Source: an uncultured Eubacteriales bacterium (GTDB taxonomy: Bacteria > Bacillota > Clostridia > Christensenellales > Aristaeellaceae). Taken from it: a stretch of DNA of 64,000 nucleotides. Positions 1-8,096 of this stretch are shown piece after piece. A program made the translations under genes and the position numbers. The notes beneath the pieces were generated by a model. That model was not told the DNA's origin, ran no database searches, and saw only the letters and a list, made by a program, of their open reading frames with translations. Each line of letters opens with the position of its first letter. The first letter of the stretch is position 1. Location of the stretch: NCBI GenBank assembly GCA_902781945.1, contig CACZLE010000006.1, positions 23,272 to 87,271 of the forward strand, written 5' to 3'.

Positions 1-99
1 ATTGACGAGGCCCCCACCTACGCCCGCATCCTGGGCGTGGAGATGCCCGAGGCCGAGGGCAAGGCCATCGAGGAGATCCTGCGGGTGGAAGAAAACTAA
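1..99 (+). CDS. C-terminal end of an unidentified protein (partial)
   Basis: The frame is open from the first base to a TAA at 97-99 and encodes 32 residues ending in VEEN. The composition is acidic and helix-prone, and the codon use matches the downstream host genes, so this is very likely the tail of a real gene entering from the left. Too little is present to name a family. No clear terminator follows; the next promoter lies about 60 bases downstream. Confidence 0.6.
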   Translation: MDEAPTYARILGVEMPEAEGKAIEEILRVEEN

Positions 100-162
100 A
101 AATCGAACGCCGTCAAATCCTTGCTTTCCGCCCGCGCCGGCTTGCTTTATTACCATATTTTA

Positions 163-191
163 TTGCATTTTTGTTTTCGCTCATGTATAAT
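163..191 (+). promoter_or_regulatory. Predicted sigma-A promoter for the diguanylate cyclase gene
   Basis: TTGCAT at 163-168 and TATAAT at 186-191 are separated by exactly 17 bases, in an AT-rich stretch 45 bases upstream of the start codon at 237. Confidence 0.7.
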
Positions 192-236
192 AAAATAGCG
201 TGGTTATCGACATCAAATCAAAGGATATGAAAAGCT

Positions 237-1607
237 ATGAGCGAAGCGGAGAAAAAGCGCGGCAAGGGGATCCCGCTGCAGACGATCATCATCGTCATGC
301 TGGCCATCAGCGCGGTGATTTCCTGTGTTTTGCTGTATTTTATGTATCGCACCTCGGTGAGCTACGACACGATGCGTACGGCCACGCAGAATTATATGGA
401 TTGCCAAGGCGCCGCCAGCGATCTGCGGGAGGGCAGCGACTATCTGACCAATCAGGTGCGCAGCTACCTGATCACGGAGGACGTGGAGCACGTGGTGCTC
501 TATTACAACGAGGCCCTGGTGACCAGATCCCGGGACAAGGCCGTGGACCGGGTGCGGGAATACCTGGTGGACGAACGGGCCATCGGGCAATTGAATTCCG
601 CCCTGCAGATCAGCGATCAGCTGATGGAGACCGAGGAATACGCCATGCGGCTGATGGTGGCGGGGCTGGGAGATGACATCACCCGCTATCCCGCGCCGCT
701 GCAGGAGATCGAATTGACCGCCGAGGACGCGCAGCTCCCGCCCCAGGAACAGCAGGAAAAGGCCCGGAGCATGGTGTTCACCAGCGATTATGAATCCGTC
801 AAGGAGGAGATCATCGCCCGCATCAATCAGGGCATCGACGTGCTGATGACCACCATGCTGGGCGAGCAGGTGACCAGCTCCGAAAGGCTCTTGCACGTGC
901 TGCACGCCCAGCAGGTGCTCATCGGCGGCCTGATGCTCTCCCTGCTGCTGGTGGCGGTGGTCATCTTTTCCACGGTCATCAATCCCCTGCGGCGGCAGAT
1001 CAACGGCATCAGCAAGGATCAGCTGCTCAGCGAGGAAGGCTCCAGCGAGCTGCAATACCTGGCCCGCACCTACAACGAAATGTACACCCAGAACCAGCGG
1101 GCCACGGAAAAGCTGAACTACGAAGCCACCCACGACGCGCTGACGGGGCTGTATAACCGCTCCGCCTACGAGGCCATGCGCCAGGAAGCGGCCCAGAACA
1201 AGCGCAAGATCGCCCTGCTGCTGGTGGACGTGGACTATTTCAAGTCCATCAACGACAAATACGGTCACGACGTGGGCGACCAGGTGCTGCGCTCGGTGGC
1301 GGACACCCTGCAAAGCTCCTTCCGCGGTGAGGATATGGTGTGCCGCATCGGCGGCGACGAGTTTTCCGTCATCATGAACAACGCCGATTCCGGCCTGACC
1401 GAGCTGGTGCGCAGCAAGATGCGCCGGGTGGCGGACAAGCTGGCCCATCCGCCGGAGGGCGTGCCCCCCGTGACCCTCAGCGTGGGCGTGGCCTTCTCCG
1501 ACCAGCAAAGCCAGGGGCGCGACCTGTTCAAATGCGCCGATCTGGCCCTGTATGGCGTCAAGGACGCCGGCCGCAACGGCTGCGGCTTTTATGATCCCGC
1601 TTTATAA
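237..1607 (+). CDS. Membrane-anchored diguanylate cyclase (GGDEF)
   Basis: This is a 456-residue sensor-type enzyme that would make cyclic di-GMP from two GTP. A first membrane helix lies at about residues 16-36, an extracytoplasmic sensor region of about 190 residues follows, and a second helix lies near 226-248. The catalytic domain starts near residue 292 (THDALTGLYNR) and carries an intact GGDEF motif at residues 372-376. RGED sits five residues before it, matching the RxxD inhibitory site that binds product, so feedback inhibition is expected. No EAL or HD-GYP partner is nearby. The signal sensed is unknown. The ribosome binding site (AAAGGA) is weak, but the promoter at 163-191 supports this start. 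Confidence 0.93.
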   Translation: MSEAEKKRGKGIPLQTIIIVMLAISAVISCVLLYFMYRTSVSYDTMRTATQNYMDCQGAASDLREGSDYLTNQVRSYLITEDVEHVVLYYNEALVTRSRDKAVDRVREYLVDERAIGQLNSALQISDQLMETEEYAMRLMVAGLGDDITRYPAPLQEIELTAEDAQLPPQEQQEKARSMVFTSDYESVKEEIIARINQGIDVLMTTMLGEQVTSSERLLHVLHAQQVLIGGLMLSLLLVAVVIFSTVINPLRRQINGISKDQLLSEEGSSELQYLARTYNEMYTQNQRATEKLNYEATHDALTGLYNRSAYEAMRQEAAQNKRKIALLLVDVDYFKSINDKYGHDVGDQVLRSVADTLQSSFRGEDMVCRIGGDEFSVIMNNADSGLTELVRSKMRRVADKLAHPPEGVPPVTLSVGVAFSDQQSQGRDLFKCADLALYGVKDAGRNGCGFYDPAL

Positions 1608-1625
1608 GAAAGGAACCTGCGTTTC

Positions 1626-3272
1626 ATGATCAAGACCCGCAAGAAGAAAAGCGTGCTGACGCTGATCCTGTGCGTGCTGGCCCTGGGCTTCACCGCCTTC
1701 ATCTTCGCCCCCATCGAGCAATACATGCTCAACCAGAGCGAAATGTGGTTCAACCTGGGAGACATCGTGCTGCCCGCGGTGCTGAGCTTCCTTGTGCTTT
1801 CGGTGCTGCTCATCGATATGGGCTACATCATGCACCATCACAGCCGCCGCATCCTCTCCGCCCTGGTGCTGGCGCTGGCGGTATGCCTGTATTTGCAGGG
1901 CAATTTTCTCAATCCCGATTACGGCGAACTGGACGGACGGGCGGTGCCTTGGGGCGATTTCAAGGTGTTCGCCATCCTGGATACCCTGTTCTGGGTGGCC
2001 GTGCCTATCCTGTTTGTCACCCTGGCGGTCAAAAAGCGGCGGCTTTTCCGCAAGCTGGCCCGGGGCCTGGCCGCAGCCCTGCTGATCATCCAGGGCGTCA
2101 CCCTGGTCACGGTGCTTTTGACCCACCCCATCGAGAACCGCCGGGGAGACTGGATCGTATCCGACAAGAACCAGTTTGTGCTGGGCGAAGAGCAGAACAC
2201 CGTGGTGTTCGTGGTGGACGCCTGCGATACCGCCTATATCCCCCGCATCCTGGACGAGGACCCGGACGCCCTGGCAGCCCTGGACGGCTTCACCTATTAC
2301 AGCGATTACGCGGGCGCTTACAGCAAAACCAAGATGGGCCTGCCCTATATCCTCACCCAGGTATGGTATGAAAACGACCAGACCATCGAGGATTACATCG
2401 ATCAGGCCTATGAGGGCGTGCCGCTGTACAGGGCGCTGGCGGAGGATGGCTGGGATATCCGCCTCTACACCGCCGAAACCTACCTGAGCGAGCGCATGAT
2501 CGGCACGGCGGACAACGTGATCCGCGCCAACCTGACCGTGGGCTCCACCACCAGGCTGTTCGCCAAGATGATGCAGTTTGTGGGCTTCCGCTATCTGCCC
2601 CATCTGGCCAAGCCCGCCTGCGTGTTTTACAGCGGCGATTTTGGCTTCTACAAGGCTTCCGACCATCAGAACCAGCCCTATTTCAAGGATAATTTCCTGT
2701 TCCGGGAGCGGCTGGAGGCCGACGGCGTGACCACCAGGGAGGGCAAGAGCTTCGTGGTGTATCACATCAACGGCTCCCACCTGCCCTGCAATATGGACGA
2801 AAACGGCAAAAACGTGGGCAACTGGAACACCACGGCCTGCGAGCAGACCAAGGGCGTGCTGCGCACCATCCTGACGCCCTATCTGGAGCAGATGAAGGCC
2901 CTGGGCATTTACGACAGCGCCAACATCATCATTACCGCCGACCACGGGCGCTTTGACGAGGGTCCGTCCTCCCCGGTGATGCTGCTGAAACGCGCCGGGG
3001 AGCATGGGGAATTGAAGGAGAACGCCGCCATGGCCTCCGTCAGCGACCTGCACGCCACGCTGTTCAAGCTCTGCGGCCTGGAGACCGACGCCCCCGCCAT
3101 CTTTGAACTGGACGAAAATGATAACCGCACCCGCCGCTATCTCTATTATCCCACCACCCGCAATAACGGCGGCACCCTGCCGCCCCTGACCGAATATCAC
3201 GTGGAGCGCGGCCAGGAATTCGTGCCCACGGGTCTGGTGCTGCAAGGCGGCAAAGAAAACATCGTCAAGTGA
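1626..3272 (+). CDS. Membrane-bound sulfatase/phosphoglycerol-transferase-like protein
   Basis: The protein has 548 residues. About five hydrophobic helices occupy the first 170, followed by an extracytoplasmic alkaline-phosphatase-superfamily domain. Visible family features are VVDACD (first metal-binding Asp), SKTKMGLP with a probable Thr nucleophile, NGSHLP, and ADHGRFDEG (metal-binding Asp/His) near the end. This layout is known from lipoteichoic-acid synthases and YejM/OpgE-type phosphoethanolamine or phosphoglycerol transferases, which modify envelope lipids or glycans. The substrate cannot be read from sequence. It lies 18 bases behind the GGDEF gene, so co-transcription is likely. Confidence 0.8.
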   Translation: MIKTRKKKSVLTLILCVLALGFTAFIFAPIEQYMLNQSEMWFNLGDIVLPAVLSFLVLSVLLIDMGYIMHHHSRRILSALVLALAVCLYLQGNFLNPDYGELDGRAVPWGDFKVFAILDTLFWVAVPILFVTLAVKKRRLFRKLARGLAAALLIIQGVTLVTVLLTHPIENRRGDWIVSDKNQFVLGEEQNTVVFVVDACDTAYIPRILDEDPDALAALDGFTYYSDYAGAYSKTKMGLPYILTQVWYENDQTIEDYIDQAYEGVPLYRALAEDGWDIRLYTAETYLSERMIGTADNVIRANLTVGSTTRLFAKMMQFVGFRYLPHLAKPACVFYSGDFGFYKASDHQNQPYFKDNFLFRERLEADGVTTREGKSFVVYHINGSHLPCNMDENGKNVGNWNTTACEQTKGVLRTILTPYLEQMKALGIYDSANIIITADHGRFDEGPSSPVMLLKRAGEHGELKENAAMASVSDLHATLFKLCGLETDAPAIFELDENDNRTRRYLYYPTTRNNGGTLPPLTEYHVERGQEFVPTGLVLQGGKENIVK

Positions 3273-3296
3273 ATTAAATAAGGAGAGTTGATATAT

Positions 3297-4304
3297 ATGA
3301 GTGAAACCGTCCGCAAACCCGTCCTCTATTCCGCGGTGCAGCCCAGCGGCACCCTGACCATCGGCAATTATATCGGCGCGCTGCGCAACTTTGTCAAGCT
3401 GGAGAAGGATTACGACTGCCTGTTCTGTATGGCGGACCTCCATGCCCTCACCGTGCGCCAGGAGCCCGCGGCCCTGCGCCGCCGCACCGCCGAGCTGGCC
3501 GCCCTGTACATCGCCTGCGGCCTGGACCCGGAAAAGAACATCATCTACGCCCAGAGCCACGTGCATATGCACGCCGAACTGGCCTGGATCCTCAATTGCT
3601 TTACCTACATGGGCGAGCTTTCCCGCATGACCCAGTTTAAGGATAAATCCGCCAAGCACGCGGACAACATCAACGCGGGCCTGTTCACCTATCCCGTGCT
3701 GATGGCCGCGGACATCCTGCTCTATCAGACCGACGTGGTGCCCGTGGGCGCGGATCAGAAGCAGCACCTGGAAATCTGCCGCGACATCGCCGAGCGCTTC
3801 AACGGCGTGTATGGCGACGTGTTCAAGATCCCCGAGCCCTACATCGCCAAGTCCGCCGCCGCGCGCATCATGGCCCTCAACGACCCCAGCAGCAAGATGA
3901 GCAAATCCGGCGAGCCGGACAGCTTCATCAGCATGGCGGACACCCCCGACGACGTGCGCCGCAAGCTGCGCCGCGCCGTCACCGACAGCGACGGCGAGAT
4001 CCGCGTGGACCCGGAGAACAAGCCCGGCGTCACCAACCTGATCACCATCTGCGCCGCCATGAGCGGCAAGACCGCGGAAGAAGTGTGCGCCGAATTGCAG
4101 GGCAAGGGCTACGGCGCTTTGAAGGACGCCACCACCGAGGCCGTGGTCAGCGTGCTGGCCCCCATCCAGGCGGAGCAGAAGCGCATCCTCAGCGACAAGC
4201 AGTATATCAACGACGTGCTCAAGAACGGCTCCGAGCGCGCCAGCGCCCTGGCCTTTAGGACGCTGCGCAAGGTGTATAAGAAAGTGGGCCTGTATCAGCT
4301 GTAA
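3297..4304 (+). CDS. trpS: Tryptophanyl-tRNA synthetase
   Basis: This class I aminoacyl-tRNA synthetase charges tRNA-Trp with tryptophan in the cytoplasm. The 335-residue length is normal for bacterial TrpRS. The HIGH-type signature appears as PSGTLTIGNYIGAL near the N terminus, and KMSKS is at residues 200-204. I chose the ATG at 3297 because AGGAG at 3281-3285 is 11 bases upstream of it, while an in-frame TTG at 3288 is only 2 bases from the ribosome binding site. No T-box leader is visible in the short upstream gap, so tryptophan-responsive control is not apparent. Confidence 0.96.
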   Translation: MSETVRKPVLYSAVQPSGTLTIGNYIGALRNFVKLEKDYDCLFCMADLHALTVRQEPAALRRRTAELAALYIACGLDPEKNIIYAQSHVHMHAELAWILNCFTYMGELSRMTQFKDKSAKHADNINAGLFTYPVLMAADILLYQTDVVPVGADQKQHLEICRDIAERFNGVYGDVFKIPEPYIAKSAAARIMALNDPSSKMSKSGEPDSFISMADTPDDVRRKLRRAVTDSDGEIRVDPENKPGVTNLITICAAMSGKTAEEVCAELQGKGYGALKDATTEAVVSVLAPIQAEQKRILSDKQYINDVLKNGSERASALAFRTLRKVYKKVGLYQL

Positions 4305-4312
4305 TTTCGGAT

Positions 4313-4340
4313 CCTCCTGGCCTGCGGTCAGGAGGTCTTT
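4313..4340 (+). terminator. Rho-independent terminator after trpS
   Basis: The stem CCTCCTG (4313-4319) pairs with CAGGAGG (4329-4335) around a 9-base loop and is followed by TCTTTT. Confidence 0.75.
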
Positions 4341-4356
4341 TGCAAGGAGGGGCGCG

Positions 4357-4428
4357 GTGACCGCAATCAGCCTGATCTACGCCATCGTATCCTCCATCAA
4401 AATCGAAAAAGAGAAGAAAAGGAGCTGA
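4357..4428 (+). CDS. Candidate 23-residue membrane microprotein or leader peptide
   Basis: A GTG at 4357 lies 6 bases behind a full AGGAGG at 4345-4350 and opens a 23-codon frame ending with TGA at 4426-4428. The peptide has a hydrophobic first half (AISLIYAIVSS) and a Lys/Glu-rich tail, like a very small membrane protein. Its end overlaps the ribosome binding site of the hydrolase gene at 4434, so its translation could be coupled to that gene. No known family is recognised, and it may equally be a chance frame. Confidence 0.35.
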   Translation: MTAISLIYAIVSSIKIEKEKKRS

Positions 4429-4433
4429 TCCTT

Positions 4434-5345
4434 ATGGAAAAAATCACCATGAAATCCGTTTGCGGCAAGCCCTTGCAGGTGTACGTGTGGCCCATCGAGC
4501 AGCCCAAGGCCGCCATTCAGCTGGTGCACGGCATGGCGGAGCACATGGGCCGCTATGACCGGCTGGCCCAGGCCCTGAACGCCGCGGGCTACGCCGTGGT
4601 GGGGCACGATCATCTGGGACACGGGCCTATTGCAGATAAAAACGAGCTGGGCTACTTTGGCCCCAAGGACGGCTGGGACTGCCTGATCCGGGACATGAAG
4701 CAGGTGACGGATTATATGAAGCAGCGCTTTCCCGGCGTCAAATATGCCCTGCTGGGCCACAGCATGGGCAGCTTCGCCACTCGGGAATACCTGATCCGTT
4801 ACGGCAAGGAGCTGGACGCCTGCGTCATCAGCGGCACGGGCTGGCACCCCGCCGCCTTGGCCACCAGCGCCCGCTGCATGGCGGCGATGTGCGGGATGTT
4901 CAGCTGGACCAAGCCCGCCAACCTGGTCAACAATATGGGCTTTGGCAGCTACAACAAGGCCTTCGCCCCCGCCCGCACGGCCTTTGACTGGCTGAGCCGG
5001 GACGAAAAAGAGGTGGACAAGTACGTGGCCGATCCGCTGTGCGGCTTTGTGTTCACCGCCCGGGGCTTCTATGACATGTTCGGCGGCCTGAAGGAGCTGA
5101 GCAAGCTGGAGCGGCTGAAGGCCATGCCCAAGGAGCTGCCCGTGTATTTCCTCTCCGGGGCCATGGACCCCGTGGGCACCGCGGGAGCCGGCGTCAAGAC
5201 CGTGGCGGAGCAGTTCAAAAACGCGGGCATGCGGGACGTGACCGTCAAGCTCTACGAGGGCGGACGGCACGAGATGTTCAACGAGATCAATCGGGACGAA
5301 GTGACCGCCGATCTGATCGCGTGGCTGGATAAGAAGGTGAAGTAA
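4434..5345 (+). CDS. Alpha/beta hydrolase, monoacylglycerol-lipase/lysophospholipase type
   Basis: The 303-residue serine hydrolase has the oxyanion-hole region LVHGMAEHMGRY, the nucleophile elbow GHSMG at residues 108-112 (Ser110), a probable acid in the segment AMDPVG, and the catalytic His in GGRHEM near the C terminus. This order and spacing match the Hydrolase_4 family, whose members cleave monoacylglycerols or lysophospholipids. There is no signal peptide, so it is cytoplasmic. Only one base separates its stop from the ATG of the P1 peptidase gene, indicating an operon. The true substrate is not known. Confidence 0.9.
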   Translation: MEKITMKSVCGKPLQVYVWPIEQPKAAIQLVHGMAEHMGRYDRLAQALNAAGYAVVGHDHLGHGPIADKNELGYFGPKDGWDCLIRDMKQVTDYMKQRFPGVKYALLGHSMGSFATREYLIRYGKELDACVISGTGWHPAALATSARCMAAMCGMFSWTKPANLVNNMGFGSYNKAFAPARTAFDWLSRDEKEVDKYVADPLCGFVFTARGFYDMFGGLKELSKLERLKAMPKELPVYFLSGAMDPVGTAGAGVKTVAEQFKNAGMRDVTVKLYEGGRHEMFNEINRDEVTADLIAWLDKKVK

Positions 5346-5346
5346 A

Positions 5347-6315
5347 ATGCCCAATATTTATCGTCCTTTCCCCGGGGATATCACCCAGGTGCACGGCATC
5401 CGGGTGGGCCAGGCCCAGAATACGGAGGCCATGACCGGCGTGACCGTGGTGCTGGCTCCCGCCATGGGAGCCACCGGCGGCGTGTCCGTGCGGGGCGCGG
5501 CCCCCGGCACCCGGGAGACCGACCTGTTGAAGCCCGGCAACCTGGTGGAGAACGCCCACGCCGTGGTGCTGGCGGGCGGCAGCGCCTTTGGCCTGGCCGC
5601 GGCGGACGGCGTGATGCAGTATCTGGAGCGGATGGGCGTGGGCCTGGAGATGAACGGCAACCGCGTGCCCATCGTGCCCGCCGCCGTGCTCTATGACCTG
5701 GAGGTGGGCGACGGGAGCGTGCGCCCGGACGCCGCCATGGGCTATTCCGCCTGCATGAGCGCCGCCAAAGGCATGAGCCAGGGCCGCGTGGGCGCGGGAA
5801 CCGGCGCCACCGTGGGCAAGCTGGTGGTGGGGGCCAAGCCCCAGCAGAGCGGCGTGGGCAGCGCCAGCATCATCCTGCCCGAGGGCGTCACCGTGGGCGC
5901 CGTGGCGGCGGTGAACGCCGTGGGCGACGTGTACCATCCCGCCACGGGAGAGTGCATCGGCTGCGCCACCATGGAGGACGGATCGCGGGTGCCCGCCGAG
6001 GGCCTGCTGACGGGTCAGCGGGCGGCGCGCCAAACCCTGCATATCCCCGCGCCCGGCACCAATACCACCATCAGCGTGGTGGCGGTGGACTGCAAGCTGA
6101 CCAAGGAGCAATGCAACCGCCTGGCCGACCTGGCCCACGACGGCTACGCCCGCACCATCCGTCCCGTGCATACGCAGATGGACGGCGACACCGTGTTCGC
6201 CCTGGCCACGGGCCGGGTGAGCAACGACGTGAACTTCATCAAGCTCTGCGCCGCCGCCAGCGAGGTCATGGCCCGGGCCATCGCCAACGCCATCCTGTTC
6301 TCTCAGGACGCATGA
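5347..6315 (+). CDS. P1-family aminopeptidase/amidase (DmpA/NylC-like, self-processing)
   Basis: The 322-residue protein belongs to the N-terminal-nucleophile hydrolases of peptidase family S58/P1. These self-cleave into two chains and hydrolyse N-terminal amino acids, beta-peptides or nylon oligomers. The probable autocleavage site is Asn239-Thr240 in the segment GTNTTI, as in NylC, where the new N-terminal Thr is the nucleophile. Conserved glycine-rich blocks such as LAGGSAFGL and GAGTGATVGK are present. There is no signal peptide. The gene overlaps acpS by four bases (ATGA), so the two are translationally coupled. Confidence 0.88.
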   Translation: MPNIYRPFPGDITQVHGIRVGQAQNTEAMTGVTVVLAPAMGATGGVSVRGAAPGTRETDLLKPGNLVENAHAVVLAGGSAFGLAAADGVMQYLERMGVGLEMNGNRVPIVPAAVLYDLEVGDGSVRPDAAMGYSACMSAAKGMSQGRVGAGTGATVGKLVVGAKPQQSGVGSASIILPEGVTVGAVAAVNAVGDVYHPATGECIGCATMEDGSRVPAEGLLTGQRAARQTLHIPAPGTNTTISVVAVDCKLTKEQCNRLADLAHDGYARTIRPVHTQMDGDTVFALATGRVSNDVNFIKLCAAASEVMARAIANAILFSQDA

Positions 6316-6686
6316 TCCGGGGGCTGGGCTGCGACGTGTGCGCCATATCGCGCATGCGCAAAATCATGGAAAATCCCCGCTTTCTGGAGCGCTGGTTCAC
6401 GGAATATGAGCGGGATTATATCGGCGCGCGCAAAAACAGCGCCCACACCGCGGCGGGGCTCTTCGCCGCCAAGGAGGCCTTCGCGAAGGCCCTGGGCACG
6501 GGGCTTGGCGGGCTGACGCCGGATAAAATCAGCGTCCGGCACGACGCCCAGGGCGCGCCCTATTACGAAATCAACGAAGCGATGGCGGCGGCTATGGAGC
6601 AGCGGGGGGCGAGCCTCGCCCACCTGTCCATTTCCCACGACGGGGACGTGGCCCTGGCCGTGGCCGTTCTGGAGGGAGCCGAATGA
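6312..6686 (+). CDS. acpS: Holo-[acyl-carrier-protein] synthase
   Basis: AcpS transfers the 4'-phosphopantetheine arm of CoA onto a Ser of acyl carrier protein, activating fatty acid synthesis. The 124-residue length is typical. GLGCDVCAISR holds the metal-binding Asp of the usual GxDxxxxxR motif, and FAAKEAFAKALG holds the conserved Glu/Lys block. The end reads LSISHDGDVALAVA, as in the family. I chose the ATG at 6312, which overlaps the preceding stop as ATGA; the gene ends in another ATGA overlap with nnrD. The acpS-nnrD pairing is very common in Bacillota. Confidence 0.94.
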   Translation: MIRGLGCDVCAISRMRKIMENPRFLERWFTEYERDYIGARKNSAHTAAGLFAAKEAFAKALGTGLGGLTPDKISVRHDAQGAPYYEINEAMAAAMEQRGASLAHLSISHDGDVALAVAVLEGAE

Positions 6687-8077
6687 AACGGATCGTCACG
6701 CCGGAGGAGATGCGGCGGATCGAGCAGGCGGCCTTTGAAGGGGGCGTCAGCTCCCTGCTGCTGATGGAGACCGCCGCCCGGGAGGCCTTTTTGCGCCTGC
6801 AAGCCCTGACGCCCATGGGCGGACGGGTGGTTTTCCTGTGCGGCCCGGGCAATAACGGCGGCGACGGCCTGGCCATGGCCCGCATGTGGCGGCTTTCCGG
6901 CGGCGACGCCCGGGTGATCTTGCCCAAGGAGCCGTCCACGCCGGACGCGCAGACCAACCTGCGCTATTTGCGGGCCCTGGGCGTGCCCTTTCTATCGGAA
7001 ATCGGGCGGGCCGACGCCCTGGTGGACGCCCTGTTCGGCACGGGCTTTCGCGGGAGCGTCGATCCGGACAGCGACATGGGCCGCCTGATCGAAAGCGCCA
7101 ACGCCGCGGGCTGCCCCATATTGTCGGTGGATATCCCCAGCGGCATGGACGGGCTGACGGGCCGGGTGTCCGGCGCGTGCGTGCATGCCGCGGAGACTGT
7201 CACCTTCCACGGGGCCAAGCGGGGGCTGATTTTTACGCCCCGGCCTGAGCTGGTGGGCCGTCTGACGGTGGCGGATATCGGCCTGGCGGACGACAGGGGC
7301 CTGTTGTGGGCGGATGACCTGAAGGAACTGCTGCCGCCCCGGCCCGCCACGGCCCACAAGGGCGACTGCGGGCGGGTGACGCTGTACGCGGGCAGCCTGG
7401 GCATGGCGGGGGCCGCCGTCACGGCCGCCAAGGCCGCTTTGCGGGCGGGCAGCGGGTTGGTGACGGTGCTGTGCGAAAGGGACATCATGCCCATTTTGCA
7501 GGCTGCCGTCCCCAACGCCATGTGCCGTCCGCCGGAGGACGCGCCCCGGGCGGACGCCCGCCTCTATGGCTGCGGCTTGGCGGAAACCGAGGAGACCTGG
7601 CAGCGCATTCGGACATTGCATGATGAAAAATTGCCCGAGGTATGGGACGCCGGGGCCCTGAACCTGCTGGCCCGCCATCCCATGACGCTGGGCGAAAACG
7701 CCGTGATCACCCCCCACGCGGGGGAAGCCGCCCGGCTGCTGGGCTGGGAGATCCCCCGGGTGACGGAGGATATGGTGGCCGCCGCCCTGGCCCTGCGGCA
7801 AAAATACGGCTGCAACGTGATCCTCAAATCCCACGTTTCCGTGCTCTGCGCCGCGGATGGGACCCTGGCCGTCAACACGGCGGGCTCCGCCGCCCTGGCG
7901 AAAGGCGGCAGCGGCGACGCCCTGGCGGGGATATTGACGTCCCTGCTGGGCCAGGGATTGGACTTTTTGCCCGCCATGCAGGCCGCCTGCCTGTGGCTGG
8001 GCCAGGCCGGACAGCGGGCCGGGGAAAAATACGGCCTGCGCGGCGCGCTGACCGGCGATGTGATCGACTGCATGTGA
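6683..8077 (+). CDS. nnrD: Bifunctional NAD(P)H-hydrate epimerase / ADP-dependent dehydratase
   Basis: This 464-residue fusion repairs damaged nicotinamide cofactors. The N-terminal YjeF_N domain (about residues 1-205) interconverts R- and S-NAD(P)HX, and shows GPGNNGGDGLAMAR. The C-terminal ribokinase-like domain (about 215-464) dehydrates S-NAD(P)HX back to NAD(P)H using ADP, and shows TPHAGEAARLLG and KGGSGDALAG. Both domains look complete. It is translationally coupled to acpS upstream. Confidence 0.93.
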   Translation: MKRIVTPEEMRRIEQAAFEGGVSSLLLMETAAREAFLRLQALTPMGGRVVFLCGPGNNGGDGLAMARMWRLSGGDARVILPKEPSTPDAQTNLRYLRALGVPFLSEIGRADALVDALFGTGFRGSVDPDSDMGRLIESANAAGCPILSVDIPSGMDGLTGRVSGACVHAAETVTFHGAKRGLIFTPRPELVGRLTVADIGLADDRGLLWADDLKELLPPRPATAHKGDCGRVTLYAGSLGMAGAAVTAAKAALRAGSGLVTVLCERDIMPILQAAVPNAMCRPPEDAPRADARLYGCGLAETEETWQRIRTLHDEKLPEVWDAGALNLLARHPMTLGENAVITPHAGEAARLLGWEIPRVTEDMVAAALALRQKYGCNVILKSHVSVLCAADGTLAVNTAGSAALAKGGSGDALAGILTSLLGQGLDFLPAMQAACLWLGQAGQRAGEKYGLRGALTGDVIDCM

Positions 8078-8096
8078 CCCATATGGAGGAAAAAGG

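Noticed and set aside
1602..3767. Long minus-strand frame opposite the sulfatase-like gene and trpS
   Set aside because: It spans two real genes and their gap, has no start signal and no recognisable domain.
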